DNA of 64,000 nucleotides from JAHFTW01 sp038046785. Its GTDB lineage: Archaea > Thermoplasmatota > E2 > JACPAO01 > JAHFTW01. How positions within the stretch are numbered: position 1 is the stretch's first letter; each line of letters opens with the position of its first letter. The notes under the pieces are model-generated. The model was not told where the DNA came from, did not search any database, and saw only the letters and a list, made by a program, of their open reading frames with translations. The position numbers and the translations under genes are program-made. The stretch lies in contig JBBSVM010000007.1 in the NCBI GenBank assembly GCA_038046785.1, positions 1 to 64,000 on the forward strand, in the 5' to 3' direction. Below, piece after piece: positions 1-10,681 of this stretch.

Positions 1-157
<157 letters not shown>

Positions 158-201
158 GACCCCTTCGAGCGGAGGGCACCCTTGAAGGTTGCGACCCTGC
201 C

Positions 202-1515
202 TCACGCACGCAAGGCGGCCCCGAGCGGGTCGCGCAGCACCGCGCGGGACGCGGCGGCAACCGCCAGGGCAAAGCCGGAGAGTCCGACCAGGACCACCGT
301 CGCCAGCGTCGTCCAGGGCAGGGCGAACTGGGTCGGAACCGGGAAGGTCCCCGGCGGGAGTGCGACAAGGACGGCCACCGCTCCAGCAAGGACCGCCACG
401 GCAACGAGGGCGGAGCGCCCCGCAAGATGGAGTGCAAGGCGAGCGAGCGAGAGATGGAGGTCAGTGGTGGAGACCCCGATGGCGCGGCAGACGGCGATCT
501 GCCGACGCTGCCGGTCCAGCAACTGCTGCAGGGCGTGCCAGACGAGGAAGAGCGGGAACGCCAGCAGGAGGGTGGTGACTCCCACGCCGACCGCCTCGAT
601 GACCTGGAGAAGTTGCCCGACGTAGCGCGCCGCGAACCCGTCGGCCCCCTCGGCCTGGAAACCGTCTGATTGCGCAGCATCCCGCACCGCATCGGGTCGG
701 TCGGTCGTGACGGTGAAGACATTGGCCTTGCCCCGAATCGGGTCCTGGCCGACCAGCGTGCGCGCCGAAGCGAGCGTTCCAACCGAAACGAAGCGATCGA
801 GAATGTCCAGGCCGCTCGTGAAGAGCCCCACGACCCGGGCGGGCAGGCGCACGATGTCCTTGAAGAGCCCGCCGCCGCTGACACGGCCCGCCGTCACCTC
901 GAACCCGAGCGCCTCCATCTCCGCCTCCGTCGGCGGCCATGACGAGAGGCTGGAGCGCTCTTCCGGGGAGAGGTACGAGGCGAACGCGGAGAGACTCAAG
1001 GCGAGCTCGACGGTGCGCCCGCGCTCCTGCGGCAGCCGGCCCGCCACCAAGTGCGGTGCCACCGGGACCATCGCCTCACCGGGGAGCCCCAGCAGGAGCC
1101 CCGCCCCGAAAGCGTCCGGTCCCGCTTCGGCGCCCGGCACGACGACCTCGTACTGTTCCTCTTCCTCGAAGTAGGCTTCCAGCAGACTACGGCGACTCAG
1201 GATGATCTGTGTCTCGAGGCGTTCCAGGGCACTCGTCCCGGGGCCTCCTGCGGCCTCCAGTCGAGTCGTGAAGGCGGCGCTCGCGTTGGCATCCAAAGCG
1301 TCCGAAATCCCAGTGCGCCCGTCACGCAGGGTGACGCGCACATCGGAGGTGAAGAAGTCGGCGACGCGCGCCTCGGTGCCCGCCTCCATGCCGGCCACAA
1401 CGCCCGATGCGGCAAGCGACCCGCCGAGGACCACGCCGAGAAGGGCCGCCGTCGCCCACCACCAGCCGCGCTGGCTGCGCAGCCAACCCCGCGCAAGAAG
1501 ACGATGGGCGGCCAC
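202..1515 (-). CDS. ABC transporter permease, FtsX/MacB-like
   Basis: A 437-residue integral membrane protein with the FtsX layout: one N-terminal membrane helix (about residues 18-43), a large external domain (about 44-300) and three C-terminal helices (about 302-327, 366-387 and 401-422). The segment RRQIAVCRAIGVS after the second helix matches the R-x-I-x3-RAIG loop typical of FtsX/MacB permeases. The family works with an ATPase to export lipids, peptides or macrolides, or acts in cell-envelope processes. No ATPase gene is visible here; it may lie beyond the left edge. The start is GTG at 1515. The gene follows the IPT-repeat giant protein by 94 bases on the same strand, which suggests a cell-surface role but does not prove a shared transcript. 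Confidence 0.8.
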   Translation of the reverse strand: MAAHRLLARGWLRSQRGWWWATAALLGVVLGGSLAASGVVAGMEAGTEARVADFFTSDVRVTLRDGRTGISDALDANASAAFTTRLEAAGGPGTSALERLETQIILSRRSLLEAYFEEEEQYEVVVPGAEAGPDAFGAGLLLGLPGEAMVPVAPHLVAGRLPQERGRTVELALSLSAFASYLSPEERSSLSSWPPTEAEMEALGFEVTAGRVSGGGLFKDIVRLPARVVGLFTSGLDILDRFVSVGTLASARTLVGQDPIRGKANVFTVTTDRPDAVRDAAQSDGFQAEGADGFAARYVGQLLQVIEAVGVGVTTLLLAFPLFLVWHALQQLLDRQRRQIAVCRAIGVSTTDLHLSLARLALHLAGRSALVAVAVLAGAVAVLVALPPGTFPVPTQFALPWTTLATVVLVGLSGFALAVAAASRAVLRDPLGAALRA

Positions 1516-1609
1516 GCCCAGCCAACGGGGGCGGTGGTGAAAGCGCTTCCCCTGTCGGCGCAGTGCTCACGCTGGACGTATTGCGTTGCCCGCCGTGCCA
1601 AACGAATGT

Positions 1610-4600
1610 TTAGCGCAGGATGCCGGTGCGGTTGCAGCCGGGGCAGACCGTGGTGAGCGGCCGCGTTCCCGCCGCCGTGAACTGGGTCTGGCAAGCGGGG
1701 CACTGCAGTGTGTGCTGCTCCGCGTTGCCCGCATCATCGGTCGGCTGCGGCTCACCGCTCCACGCACCCGTGCCCGGGTCGCTCCAGCCCTCGACGGCCG
1801 CCGGCCGGTTGGCGTTGCGGCGGCGCAACGCGGCAACCAGGATGGCGACAACCAAGAAGAAGAGCGCCAGGCCGATGAGCGCGAAGAACAGGGTCAAGAA
1901 CGGGAATCCGGCGCTGCTGCTCGTTCCCGCGTAGACGCTGGTGTTGGGGGCGTTGGGGCAGTCCGACTGGTCCACCGTGCAGACCAGGAAGCCCTGCGCC
2001 GCCGTCTGGCCGAAGAACATCGTCACCAGGTAGTCGGTGCCGCGCTTGGCCTCGGAGCTGGTGTCGGTATAGACGCCGTCCTGGAAGGCGCTCTCGGACG
2101 CCGTCAGGGTGGTCACGAGGACGTAGGGGCTGTTGCTGCGCCAGATCTGCACGCCCTGCACCGGGGCTGGCGTGATGGTGGGCAGCGTCCAAGACACCTC
2201 GTTCGAGGAGCCCTTGCGGGTGACGGTGGTGACGACCTGTTTGTTGCAGGCCAGCAGCGTCGCCGCGGAGAGGGTGGCGAAGCAGGGGTTGCTGCCGCCC
2301 GTCGGGAGGGTCGGAACCGCCGTGCCGGAGGTGGCGGGCGGGGTGCTGGTGGTCGGCGCGGCCGTCGCGGTGGGCGTCGAAGTGGGCGGCGCCACGCCAG
2401 TTCCGGTGTAGGTGAACGCATCGGTGAGGCTGGTGGACTGCAGCCCGGCGGTGACGGTGACGAGCGTGAGGCCAGCCGCGTTGGCGGGGGTGACCGCCGT
2501 GATGCGGGTGCTGGAGACCACGACGACGCCGGTGGCGGCCGCCGTTCCAAAGGTGACCGTGGAGCCGGAGGCGAAGTTGGCGCCGGTGAGGGTCACCGCG
2601 GTTCCGCCCGCCGCATCGCCCGAGCTGGGGCTGATGGAGAGCAGGACGGGGCCCGGCGTCTGGTCGTAGGCGAAACGGTTCTCGGTCGCGGGGATGAGCA
2701 GGGAGTCGCCTGCCTGGCCGCGCGGGTTGGTCACGACAACGTCGGTGGGGCCCGCGGCGTGACTTGGGGCGACGAAGCGGATGGTCTTCGAGTCCACGAC
2801 CTGGGCGCTCACGACGCGGTCCTTGGAAGTCGCCGTGCAGGGGTTGGAGACCGCCACCGTCGGCGACTCGAACGCATCCACGCATACGAAGGCGCCCGGA
2901 ACGAAGCCGGTCCCCTTGATGGTGACCAGGGTTCCGCCGTTCGAGGAGACGATGCGGGGCGTCACGCTCGTGAACGAGGATGTGACGGCGTTGGTGTAGG
3001 TGAAGGCGGACTTCAGGGTCACGGTCTGGCCGTCGGAGTCCACCACTTGGACATCCGCCAGGCCCGCAGCGCCTGAAGAGAGCGGGACGGTCGCAGTGGC
3101 CTTGGTGTTGGAATCGACTTTCGCGTTCAACGCGTTGTTGCCGCCGACGCGCACGACGGGGGGTGCGGCCACCGTGTCGAAGCCGGTCGCGGTCAGGGTC
3201 AGCGTGGCGCCGCCGTTGAGCGTGTCGAAGGCGGGGGCGGGCGAGATGGCGGTCGGAATCGCGAGGTAGCGGAACGCTTGGCCTCCGATGCTGGTGGATT
3301 GGCCATCCGGGTTGGTGATGGTGATGAGCTGCAGGCCGGTTGTCGTGAGGGTTGGGACGGTGACCGTCAACGAGGTCGCGGTGGCCGCCGTGACGGTGGC
3401 CTCCACGGTTCCAAACTTGACGACCGGGAGGCGGCTCGTGCCGGAGACCGCAAAGTTGGTTCCGGTGAGCGTCAGCACGGTTCCGGTGAAGCCGTTGGCG
3501 GGCGAGACCGCGGTGACGGCGGGGGCAGCTTCGCTCGTGTAGGTGAACGCGCTCGCCAGGGTTCCGGACTGGCCATCCGAGTTGGTGACCTTCACGGAGA
3601 CTGTGCCGGACGCATGGCCAGGGGCGAGGAGCATGACCGTGTTTCCTCCGGTAATCTGGCTCGCCTGGATGCAGTTGGTGACCACTGTCGTCGAGCACGC
3701 CGGCACAACGGTGGTGTCCACAGTGACCGAGAAGGCGGGGCCAAAGACGAGCCCGCCGCCGCCCGTGCTCACCGTGATTTCGCGGCCGTTCGAGCCGATG
3801 GGGCTCGGGGTGACGCCGGTGACTGTGGGCGCGGAGGCAAGGGTGTAGGCGTAGTTCACGACCGCGACCGAGACCTCACCGTTCGGGTTGGTGACCGTGA
3901 CCGCCTGGTTGCCGGCTGCCGTGACTGCTGGTGCAACCACGACGATGGAGGTGCCGCCGAGCACGGCGCAGTTTCGGACAATCGATACGGAGCAGAAGTC
4001 GAGGCCAAGGACGACCGAGTTCGAGCCGAATTTCACGGTCGCGCCGGGGCGGAAGTTGGTTCCGGTCAGGGTGACGTCGATGCCGCCCGTGGAAAGGCCG
4101 CCCGTCGGCGAGGTCGAGATGAGCGTGGGAAGCGCAGAGGTTGCCGTGTAGGTGAACGCGCCCACCTTGGTGTCGGATTGACCGTCGGCGTTGGTGACTT
4201 TGACATCTTTTGCGCCAGCGGATGCCAGGGCGATGGCGGGGATGTAGACCTTGATCTGCGTCGAGGTGGCGGAGAGAACCTTCGCCGTCTGTGTCCCAAC
4301 GAGAACCGTCGGCAACGGGCTGGGGATGAAACCGGTTCCCGTGATGGTGAGCTCTCCAGCTCCCGTCACCGTGGTTCCGCCGTTGGTGTCGCTCGACGTT
4401 GGGGAGAGCGGGAGGGTGATGGAGGGCGCGGGGCCGTTCAGGTAGGAGAGGCCGCTCTGCAGCGTCGCCGACTTGCCGGTGCTCTTCAGGACGACGGTGA
4501 CATCTTTGGTTCCTGCAACCAAAGCGGGCGTCGTGAAGGTGATGGAGGTCGGGCCCGCGCAAGTTGTCGTGGTTGCCTCAACCGTTCCAACAAAGACGCG

Positions 4601-6103
4601 GCCGTTGTCGGTGCTGCAAAGGAGCGTGAACGTGACGCCCGTTCCGGCTGCGGTCGCTGCGGCAGAAATCGTCGCCGAGGTGGAGGAGCCAATTGCGGTG
4701 ATCGTTGCTCCAGCGGGGATTCCGGTTCCGCTGATTCGGAAGCCGATGTCCGCGGCGGTGAAGGCGGCCGTGGCGCTCGTGATGGTGGTCGAGGCCAAGG
4801 TTGTGACACCGCCCGCCACGCTTCGTCCGCCGAAGCCATCGCCCGTGATGGTGACGGCGGTGCCGCCCGACGTGAGAACCGAGGAGACGCTGAGCGAGTT
4901 GATGACGACCTGGGCGCGGTAGGTGAAGGCGTTGGCAAGGCTGGCTGGCGTCGAGGCGTCCGGGTTGGTGACGGAGACCGCCACCGCTCCTGCAATTCCA
5001 ACCGGGGCGACCGCGCGAATCTGGTTCGCGTTGACGAACTGAACCTGGGTCGCCGACACTCCGCCGAACTTGACGTCGAGCGCGCGGCCCGCCGCAAAGC
5101 CGGAGCCGGTGATGATGACGGCGGTGCCGCCCGTCGTCGGGCCTCCGGTCGGGGTCACCGAAGTGACCGCCAGCGTCGTCGGCGGTGTGGCCGAGGCCGG
5201 GTTGATGAATGTGAAAGAGTCGGCGAGGAGAATCTGTTGCCCATCCGGGTTGGTGACCCGGATGTCCACCGGGCTGCCTGCGCCCAAGGCGGCGGGAACG
5301 CCGTCCGTGATGGCGGGCGTGAAGAGATTGATCTGCGTCGGGCTGACGAAGATGGTGGAGGCGGCGGGCGCGACGTTGGTGCCATCGACGAACTCCGCCC
5401 GTAGGCCTGCTGCCAGATTGGTGCCGGTGAGCGTGATGACGGTGCCGCCGTTCGTGCTGCCGGTAATGGGCACGATGCCGGTCAGCGTGGGCGCCAGCGC
5501 GGCGATGTAGGTGAAGGCGTTCGTGCGCGTTCCTTCCTGATTGTCTGGGTTGGTGACCTTGATGTCCACCGTTGCCGGGGGCTGGCCCGGAGCGATGACG
5601 ACCAGCTTGCTCGCCTCAGCGGAGACCACAACTGCTGAGACGGTGCCGAACTTGACGACGGGGAAGATGCCGTTGGAGAATCCGGTCCCAGTCAGGGTGA
5701 TGCGGTCGTTTCCGAGGGCAGTGCCGAGACTGGGGGAGACCGCCGTGATGGTGGGAACAGGGTTCGCCGTGTAGGTGAATCCCTGCGTGAAGATGGCTTG
5801 GCTGCCATCGGGGTTGATGATGGTGACATCGACGGGGCCCGCGGCGGCACTCGGCGTCGTCGCGGAGATGCTTGTTCCCGTTGTGGAGATCGCCGTGGCG
5901 GGCTTGGCGCCGAACTTGACGATGAGCCCTTCCACGAAGCCGGTGCCGGTGATGGTGACGTTGGTCCCGCCGTGCGACGTCCCCGTGGCAGGCGTGATGG
6001 GGGAGGTCGCGGCGAAGGCGGGCGCCGCCTGAACCGGCAGGGCGCCAAAGAGCGAAACAGCCAGGAGGGCGACGATGGCGAGGGGAATCAGGCGAGACGA
6101 CAT
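1610..6103 (-). CDS. giant IPT/TIG-repeat surface protein with FN3-like domain, membrane anchor and cytoplasmic zinc ribbon
   Basis: About 1497 residues. The ATG at 6103 is chosen because it starts a clean signal peptide (MSSRLIPLAIVALLAVSLFG...AAPA); an upstream in-frame start would add a non-hydrophobic leader. Twelve tandem Ig-like IPT/TIG repeats follow, each opening like xVxPxxGxxxGGTxVTITGTGF and closing with xxFTY; the fifth carries an insertion. Next come a Thr/Pro linker, an FN3-like domain containing WRSNSPYVLV, and a membrane helix (about 1400-1426). The roughly 70-residue tail ends in a two-knuckle zinc ribbon (CPAC near 1468, CPGC near 1487). The topology is therefore outside repeats and an inside zinc ribbon, suggesting an adhesin or S-layer-associated protein that could signal inward. 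It is a close paralogue of the next giant upstream. Ligand unknown. Confidence 0.88.
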   Translation of the reverse strand: MSSRLIPLAIVALLAVSLFGALPVQAAPAFAATSPITPATGTSHGGTNVTITGTGFVEGLIVKFGAKPATAISTTGTSISATTPSAAAGPVDVTIINPDGSQAIFTQGFTYTANPVPTITAVSPSLGTALGNDRITLTGTGFSNGIFPVVKFGTVSAVVVSAEASKLVVIAPGQPPATVDIKVTNPDNQEGTRTNAFTYIAALAPTLTGIVPITGSTNGGTVITLTGTNLAAGLRAEFVDGTNVAPAASTIFVSPTQINLFTPAITDGVPAALGAGSPVDIRVTNPDGQQILLADSFTFINPASATPPTTLAVTSVTPTGGPTTGGTAVIITGSGFAAGRALDVKFGGVSATQVQFVNANQIRAVAPVGIAGAVAVSVTNPDASTPASLANAFTYRAQVVINSLSVSSVLTSGGTAVTITGDGFGGRSVAGGVTTLASTTITSATAAFTAADIGFRISGTGIPAGATITAIGSSTSATISAAATAAGTGVTFTLLCSTDNGRVFVGTVEATTTTCAGPTSITFTTPALVAGTKDVTVVLKSTGKSATLQSGLSYLNGPAPSITLPLSPTSSDTNGGTTVTGAGELTITGTGFIPSPLPTVLVGTQTAKVLSATSTQIKVYIPAIALASAGAKDVKVTNADGQSDTKVGAFTYTATSALPTLISTSPTGGLSTGGIDVTLTGTNFRPGATVKFGSNSVVLGLDFCSVSIVRNCAVLGGTSIVVVAPAVTAAGNQAVTVTNPNGEVSVAVVNYAYTLASAPTVTGVTPSPIGSNGREITVSTGGGGLVFGPAFSVTVDTTVVPACSTTVVTNCIQASQITGGNTVMLLAPGHASGTVSVKVTNSDGQSGTLASAFTYTSEAAPAVTAVSPANGFTGTVLTLTGTNFAVSGTSRLPVVKFGTVEATVTAATATSLTVTVPTLTTTGLQLITITNPDGQSTSIGGQAFRYLAIPTAISPAPAFDTLNGGATLTLTATGFDTVAAPPVVRVGGNNALNAKVDSNTKATATVPLSSGAAGLADVQVVDSDGQTVTLKSAFTYTNAVTSSFTSVTPRIVSSNGGTLVTIKGTGFVPGAFVCVDAFESPTVAVSNPCTATSKDRVVSAQVVDSKTIRFVAPSHAAGPTDVVVTNPRGQAGDSLLIPATENRFAYDQTPGPVLLSISPSSGDAAGGTAVTLTGANFASGSTVTFGTAAATGVVVVSSTRITAVTPANAAGLTLVTVTAGLQSTSLTDAFTYTGTGVAPPTSTPTATAAPTTSTPPATSGTAVPTLPTGGSNPCFATLSAATLLACNKQVVTTVTRKGSSNEVSWTLPTITPAPVQGVQIWRSNSPYVLVTTLTASESAFQDGVYTDTSSEAKRGTDYLVTMFFGQTAAQGFLVCTVDQSDCPNAPNTSVYAGTSSSAGFPFLTLFFALIGLALFFLVVAILVAALRRRNANRPAAVEGWSDPGTGAWSGEPQPTDDAGNAEQHTLQCPACQTQFTAAGTRPLTTVCPGCNRTGILR

Positions 6104-6154
6104 GGTGACAGACCTCAAGGTTCCACTAGGAGCGAGGCTCACACCCTCCGGCAC

Positions 6155-6174
6155 GGATAAGACCGTTCCTATCC
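6155..6174. promoter_or_regulatory. inverted repeat upstream of the first IPT/TIG gene
   Basis: In the 125-base gap between the two IPT/TIG genes, GGATA and TATCC form an inverted repeat with a 10-base centre (GGATAAGACCGTTCCTATCC), about 50-70 bases before the ATG at 6103. On the minus strand it contains CTTATCC, which could serve as a weak TATA-like element. It may be an operator; the evidence is symmetry and position only. Confidence 0.25.
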
Positions 6175-6228
6175 GGAGTGAGTTTCCTCCTGTTGCGCAG
6201 CCGCGTCCCGGCGGGAGTCGCGAAGCCG

Positions 6229-9200
6229 TTACGGGGCCGGGGGGCTCGGCTTGCGGCGCAGGGCCACGAGCAGGACCACCAGCAGGACGAGCAGGACAAC
6301 CGCGAGGCCACCGAGGATGAATCCAAGGATGGGCGTCGAGGAGGCCGTTTCATCGCTCGTGGCGCTCGAAGAGTCCAATTGGTCGAAGCCAGGAACCTCG
6401 TCGGGGGTTGCGCCGGCCTTGCCCACGCCGTCGGCGTAGAACACGGTGACGACATACTTGGAGTCGGCCGGAGCGTCGGCATCCAGGAAGGTCTTGGACT
6501 GGAAGTCGGTGCTTGCCGCATCCAGCGTCGCGACCAGGACGAAGGGGCTGTTGCTGCGGAACACTTGGACGCCAGCCGGAGTGGCAGGCAGGTTCGCGGG
6601 CAGGGTGAACTGCAGCAGGTTGCCGTTGCCGAGCCGGGAGACAGTGAGACCAACGTTGGCGTTGGCGTCCTGGACCTGCTGCGCCGTCACGCCGGTCGTG
6701 GTCGGCGTGTCCGTGCCCGTGTTGGTGCTGGGGCCCGTGCTGGTGCTGGGGCCCGTGCTGGTTCCCGTGCCGTTGCCCGGGGTGACCGGGGTCGTGCCGG
6801 TTCCCGTGTAGGTGAAGGCGGGGGCGAGGGTGAAGGAGCTCGATGCGCTCAGGCTCACGGTGAGGGCGACCGGGCCGGCGACGTTGGCCGGGGTGCGCGC
6901 CTTGATGACGCTGGAGCTCTGCACAACCACATTGGTCGCCTCGACGCCGCCGAAGAGCACCTTGGCCCCCGAGGCGAAGTTGGCGCCCTGGATGGTGACG
7001 TTGGTGCCGCCCTTCGCGTCGCCCGAGGTCGGGTCAATTGAGGTGATGACCGGCGACGGCGTGGGCGAGTAGGAGAAGAGGCTCCGCGACGCGGAGATGG
7101 AGAGCGTGTTGGCCGACCCGCCGGCCGGGTTGGTCACGCTGATCGAGGCGGGGCCGGGGGCGCTGCTCTTCGTGGTGAAGAGGATGGTCGCCTGGTCGAG
7201 GACGGTGCTGCTCACCAGGTCCGGGGACGCTGCCGTGCAGGGGCTGCTCGCGACGTCCAGTTTGACGCAGACGAGGGCGCCCGGCGCGAAGCCGTTGCCC
7301 TTGAGTGTCACCTGCGTGCCGCCGCTCACCGAACCGAAGCCGGGGGTCAGGCTGGTGAACGAGGGCGAGATGGCGGGCGTGTAGGTGAAGCCGCGCGGAA
7401 TGGTGAGCGTCTGGCCATCTTGGTCAATGAGCTGGACCGCCTTGGCTCCAATCGAGCCGCCAGCAGGGATGACGACGCTGCTCTGGGTCACCGAGGCGAC
7501 CGCGGAGGCGGTGCCCGCCACGGCGGCGGTGTCAACCTTGATGACCGGCGCGGGGGAGAGCGGGTCGAACCCGATGCCAGTGAACGTGGTACGGATGCCA
7601 CCGTTCTGGCTGGCCGAGTTGGGGCTCACGCCGACGTTGGTCTGCGTGCCGAGGTAGCGGAACGAGTTCTGCAGGTTGCCGACCTGGCCGTCCGGGTTGA
7701 CGACGAGAATGCTGACGACGCCAGGGGGTTTGGCGGGCAGCTTCACCTTGATGCAAGGCGTGGGGTTGCCTGCGCCGCAGTCGGCACCAGTGTTTTTGAC
7801 CTCGATGTTCTCGGCAAGAACTTCGGTGCCGCCGATGAAAACGCGCGGCTTGAGGTAGCTCTTGTCGAGAGCCGCCGTGGGCGTGCCCACGGAGTCTGCC
7901 TTCAAATTGGCGCCCAGAATTGTGATGGTGCCGCCAGCCACACCCGTTGCTGGCGTGATCGCCGTCAGGGCGGGGGCAGGCTCAGGCGTGAATGTGAAGC
8001 CGTTTGGAAGATTGAAACTTCGGCCGTCGCCCATAACCACTTTGACGGCGACCGTGCCGACTACGTGGCCCGGAGTGATGACGCGGAAGGAGTTGCCCGC
8101 CACGCGGTCTGCGCCGGGAAGCGCTTCGTTGCCGATGCGTGCGTCCTGGACGCCTGCCGCGCAGTTCTCCGTGACGCCGCCTTCGCCGCACGCTTCCGGG
8201 AAACGGATGGAGACGGGAGTTTCGCCAAAGAAGACCGTCGCGCCGGCTCCAAACGTTCCCTGCGCTCCGTTGATGGTGATGGAGTCGCCGCCGAGGGCGC
8301 TGCCCACAGTCTGCGAGAGGGAAAGAATGGTCGGGGTGCCCGGTTTGACGTACCGGAAATAACCCGCGATTGTGTCCGTTTCGCCGTTGGGGTTGCTCGT
8401 CGTAAGGGCGACGTTGCCCGCCGCAGTAGCAGACGGCATGATGGCAGTGATGGTGTTTCCAGAGATGGCGGTGATCGTCGCCACCTTGGATCCGACCTTG
8501 ATGACGGTTCCGCCAAGGCGCACTTGGGATCCTGGCTCTCCGACCAGAATGCCCGCGACGGTGCCCCCCAGCATGTTGAAAGTGAAGGTTCGCCCGCCAT
8601 CTGTGGTGCTGGAGAAGCAGGGGTCGTTGTTTCCTCCAATGCCGTCTTGGTTGCAAATCGCATCCGGCGCGTCGATGTTGGTGGAGGTGATGTAGGCCAA
8701 GTTGGGGCGAACGGGGTTGGTCGTTGTGCGGGCGGGCAATGTGGCGCTCTGCCCATCCAAATTGATGACCTTGACTTCGACCGGGACGCAGCCGCGGCCG
8801 AACTGTGCGGGGGGGGTCGCCGGCGCAGCGGCGCACTCCCCGTTCGTCGGGGCTGGACTGGTGCCGACCGTGACGCCCGGAACCGGGATTCCGGATTCAG
8901 GGGTGGGGGGCGCGTACACGGTGAGACTCGTGGTGCTGCACGCGGTGACGAATCCGGGGTTCCCACCCACCAAGACGACCGGGGAAGTGCAGAGACCTGT
9001 CTGCGCCCCGGTGCCAGAAACCGGAATGAAGCCGCTTCCCGCGATGGTGAAGGAGCGTCCATTGCTACTCATGAGCTGCGTCGCAGTGGCCGTCGTTGCG
9101 GTGCCAGGGTTGCTGTTGTCGACGTCCTGGGCGTCCACCGAGGTGATGGTCGGCGCGGAGGAGATGGTGTAGCCGAGTCCGCCTTGGATGGTCGCCGTCC

Positions 9201-10569
9201 GGCCGTCGCTGTTGACAACCTGGATGTCCTTGCTTCCCGCCGTGAGCGGCGGGGCGGTGAAAGTAACCATGGTCCCAGCACAGGTGACCGCTCCAGAGGT
9301 GCGGACGCCAGCAACGAATACCGAGCAGCCCAAGTTCAGCCCTTTCCCACTCAGGGTGATGGCTCCACCGGCGGTGCTGACCGTGGTGGGAGCGACCGAT
9401 TCAATGACGGTCTGGTCCTTCGCTGTGAAAAGTCCGGCACCGCCCGTGGAGATGGATCCGCCCGGGTTGATGACCTGGACATCCTTGAGGCCGCCTGCGA
9501 CCGCTGGCGTGACGGCGGTGAGCTGCGAGTTGCTGACGAAGGTGACCGAGGTCGCGTCCATGCCACCGATGGTAACCCGCAGGCCGGTTCCCGCGGCGAA
9601 ACCGGTCCCACTGACGGTGACCGGGGTTCCGCCGCTGGAAGGGCCGCTCGTCGGCGTGATGGCGTTTACGGTAGGGATTTCCGCGCCGGCCGGAGCGGTC
9701 ACCGTGAAGGCGTTGGCGAGGGTGGTCGTCTGGCCATCCGGGTTCGTGACCTTGACATCCTTGAGACCCGCCGAAAGGGGAGGCAAGGTGGCCTGCAACT
9801 GGGTGGAGCTGACGTAGGCGATGATGCTGGACTGCGTTGTGCCGAACGTGACGACGGCGCCCGGCGCGAAGTTGGTCCCCGTCACCGTGACAACTGTTCC
9901 ACCGTTCGTGGAACCGGTGATGGGAGAGACCGAGACCGTGGTGGGTGCGGAGTCCACCGTGTAGGTGTACAGAGTCGTCCCGGTGCTGACGGTTGCGGTC
10001 GTTCCGGGGTTCTTCACAGTCACGGGGCCTGCGGGGCTGGCGACCGGGTGGCCGGCGGTGACGACGACGAGCCGGGTCTCCGTTGCGGACTGGACGGTGG
10101 CGCGCACGCCCGCAATCTTGACCTCGGGAAGGATTGCGGTCGAGAAGCCGGTGCCGGTGATGACGACGGTGGTGCCGCCGTTCGTTCCGCCCTGCCCAGG
10201 AGTGAACGCGGTGATGGTGGGGACGTTGGACGCAGTGTAGGTGAACGAGGTGCCGGAGACGGATTGGGAGCCATCCGGGTTGATGACAACAATCTGCAGA
10301 CCGGAGGCCGCGACCTCTTTTGCTGGCGTGAACGCGGTGAGGGTCGTCGGATTCACCACAGTGATGCCGGTGGCGGCGACGCCGCCCACCGTGACCAGGG
10401 CGCCAGCGACGAAGCCGGTCCCCTTGATGGTGATCAGGGTTCCGCCGTTGGTGGGGCCGGAGGCGGGGCTCAGGCTCGTGACGGCTGGGGCGGCCTGAAC
10501 GGTCGGCGTCACGGCGACGGCGGACAGGACCAGGAGAACTGCGAGGACGATGTGGGTAACCCTGCTCAT
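6229..10569 (-). CDS. giant IPT/TIG-repeat surface protein with FN3-like domain and C-terminal membrane anchor
   Basis: About 1446 residues. The ATG at 10569 begins a signal peptide (MSRVTHIVLAVLLVLSAVAV...VQAAPA); the frame is open further upstream but that part is Arg/Pro-rich and not hydrophobic. Twelve IPT/TIG-type repeats can be counted, the sixth and seventh being divergent and enlarged. They are followed by a Gly/Ser/Thr-rich linker, an FN3-like domain with FRSNSPFVLV, and a terminal helix (about 1412-1438) ending in RRKPSPPAP. It has the same plan as the following giant protein but lacks the cytoplasmic zinc ribbon. Proteins of this type are usually cell-surface adhesion or matrix proteins; the partner is unknown. 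A TATA-like TTCATAAGG lies about 35 bases upstream of the start. Confidence 0.88.
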   Translation of the reverse strand: MSRVTHIVLAVLLVLSAVAVTPTVQAAPAVTSLSPASGPTNGGTLITIKGTGFVAGALVTVGGVAATGITVVNPTTLTAFTPAKEVAASGLQIVVINPDGSQSVSGTSFTYTASNVPTITAFTPGQGGTNGGTTVVITGTGFSTAILPEVKIAGVRATVQSATETRLVVVTAGHPVASPAGPVTVKNPGTTATVSTGTTLYTYTVDSAPTTVSVSPITGSTNGGTVVTVTGTNFAPGAVVTFGTTQSSIIAYVSSTQLQATLPPLSAGLKDVKVTNPDGQTTTLANAFTVTAPAGAEIPTVNAITPTSGPSSGGTPVTVSGTGFAAGTGLRVTIGGMDATSVTFVSNSQLTAVTPAVAGGLKDVQVINPGGSISTGGAGLFTAKDQTVIESVAPTTVSTAGGAITLSGKGLNLGCSVFVAGVRTSGAVTCAGTMVTFTAPPLTAGSKDIQVVNSDGRTATIQGGLGYTISSAPTITSVDAQDVDNSNPGTATTATATQLMSSNGRSFTIAGSGFIPVSGTGAQTGLCTSPVVLVGGNPGFVTACSTTSLTVYAPPTPESGIPVPGVTVGTSPAPTNGECAAAPATPPAQFGRGCVPVEVKVINLDGQSATLPARTTTNPVRPNLAYITSTNIDAPDAICNQDGIGGNNDPCFSSTTDGGRTFTFNMLGGTVAGILVGEPGSQVRLGGTVIKVGSKVATITAISGNTITAIMPSATAAGNVALTTSNPNGETDTIAGYFRYVKPGTPTILSLSQTVGSALGGDSITINGAQGTFGAGATVFFGETPVSIRFPEACGEGGVTENCAAGVQDARIGNEALPGADRVAGNSFRVITPGHVVGTVAVKVVMGDGRSFNLPNGFTFTPEPAPALTAITPATGVAGGTITILGANLKADSVGTPTAALDKSYLKPRVFIGGTEVLAENIEVKNTGADCGAGNPTPCIKVKLPAKPPGVVSILVVNPDGQVGNLQNSFRYLGTQTNVGVSPNSASQNGGIRTTFTGIGFDPLSPAPVIKVDTAAVAGTASAVASVTQSSVVIPAGGSIGAKAVQLIDQDGQTLTIPRGFTYTPAISPSFTSLTPGFGSVSGGTQVTLKGNGFAPGALVCVKLDVASSPCTAASPDLVSSTVLDQATILFTTKSSAPGPASISVTNPAGGSANTLSISASRSLFSYSPTPSPVITSIDPTSGDAKGGTNVTIQGANFASGAKVLFGGVEATNVVVQSSSVIKARTPANVAGPVALTVSLSASSSFTLAPAFTYTGTGTTPVTPGNGTGTSTGPSTSTGPSTNTGTDTPTTTGVTAQQVQDANANVGLTVSRLGNGNLLQFTLPANLPATPAGVQVFRSNSPFVLVATLDAASTDFQSKTFLDADAPADSKYVVTVFYADGVGKAGATPDEVPGFDQLDSSSATSDETASSTPILGFILGGLAVVLLVLLVVLLVALRRKPSPPAP

Positions 10570-10681
10570 GACGACACCGATGCTGGACTGCCCAGGCCCA
10601 TTGGTCCTTATGAAGGATTTGTGTTTGTTCGGCGCTTTGCCATCTGGGAAAACCGGCTGGAAGCAACCCCGAACGTGGCCC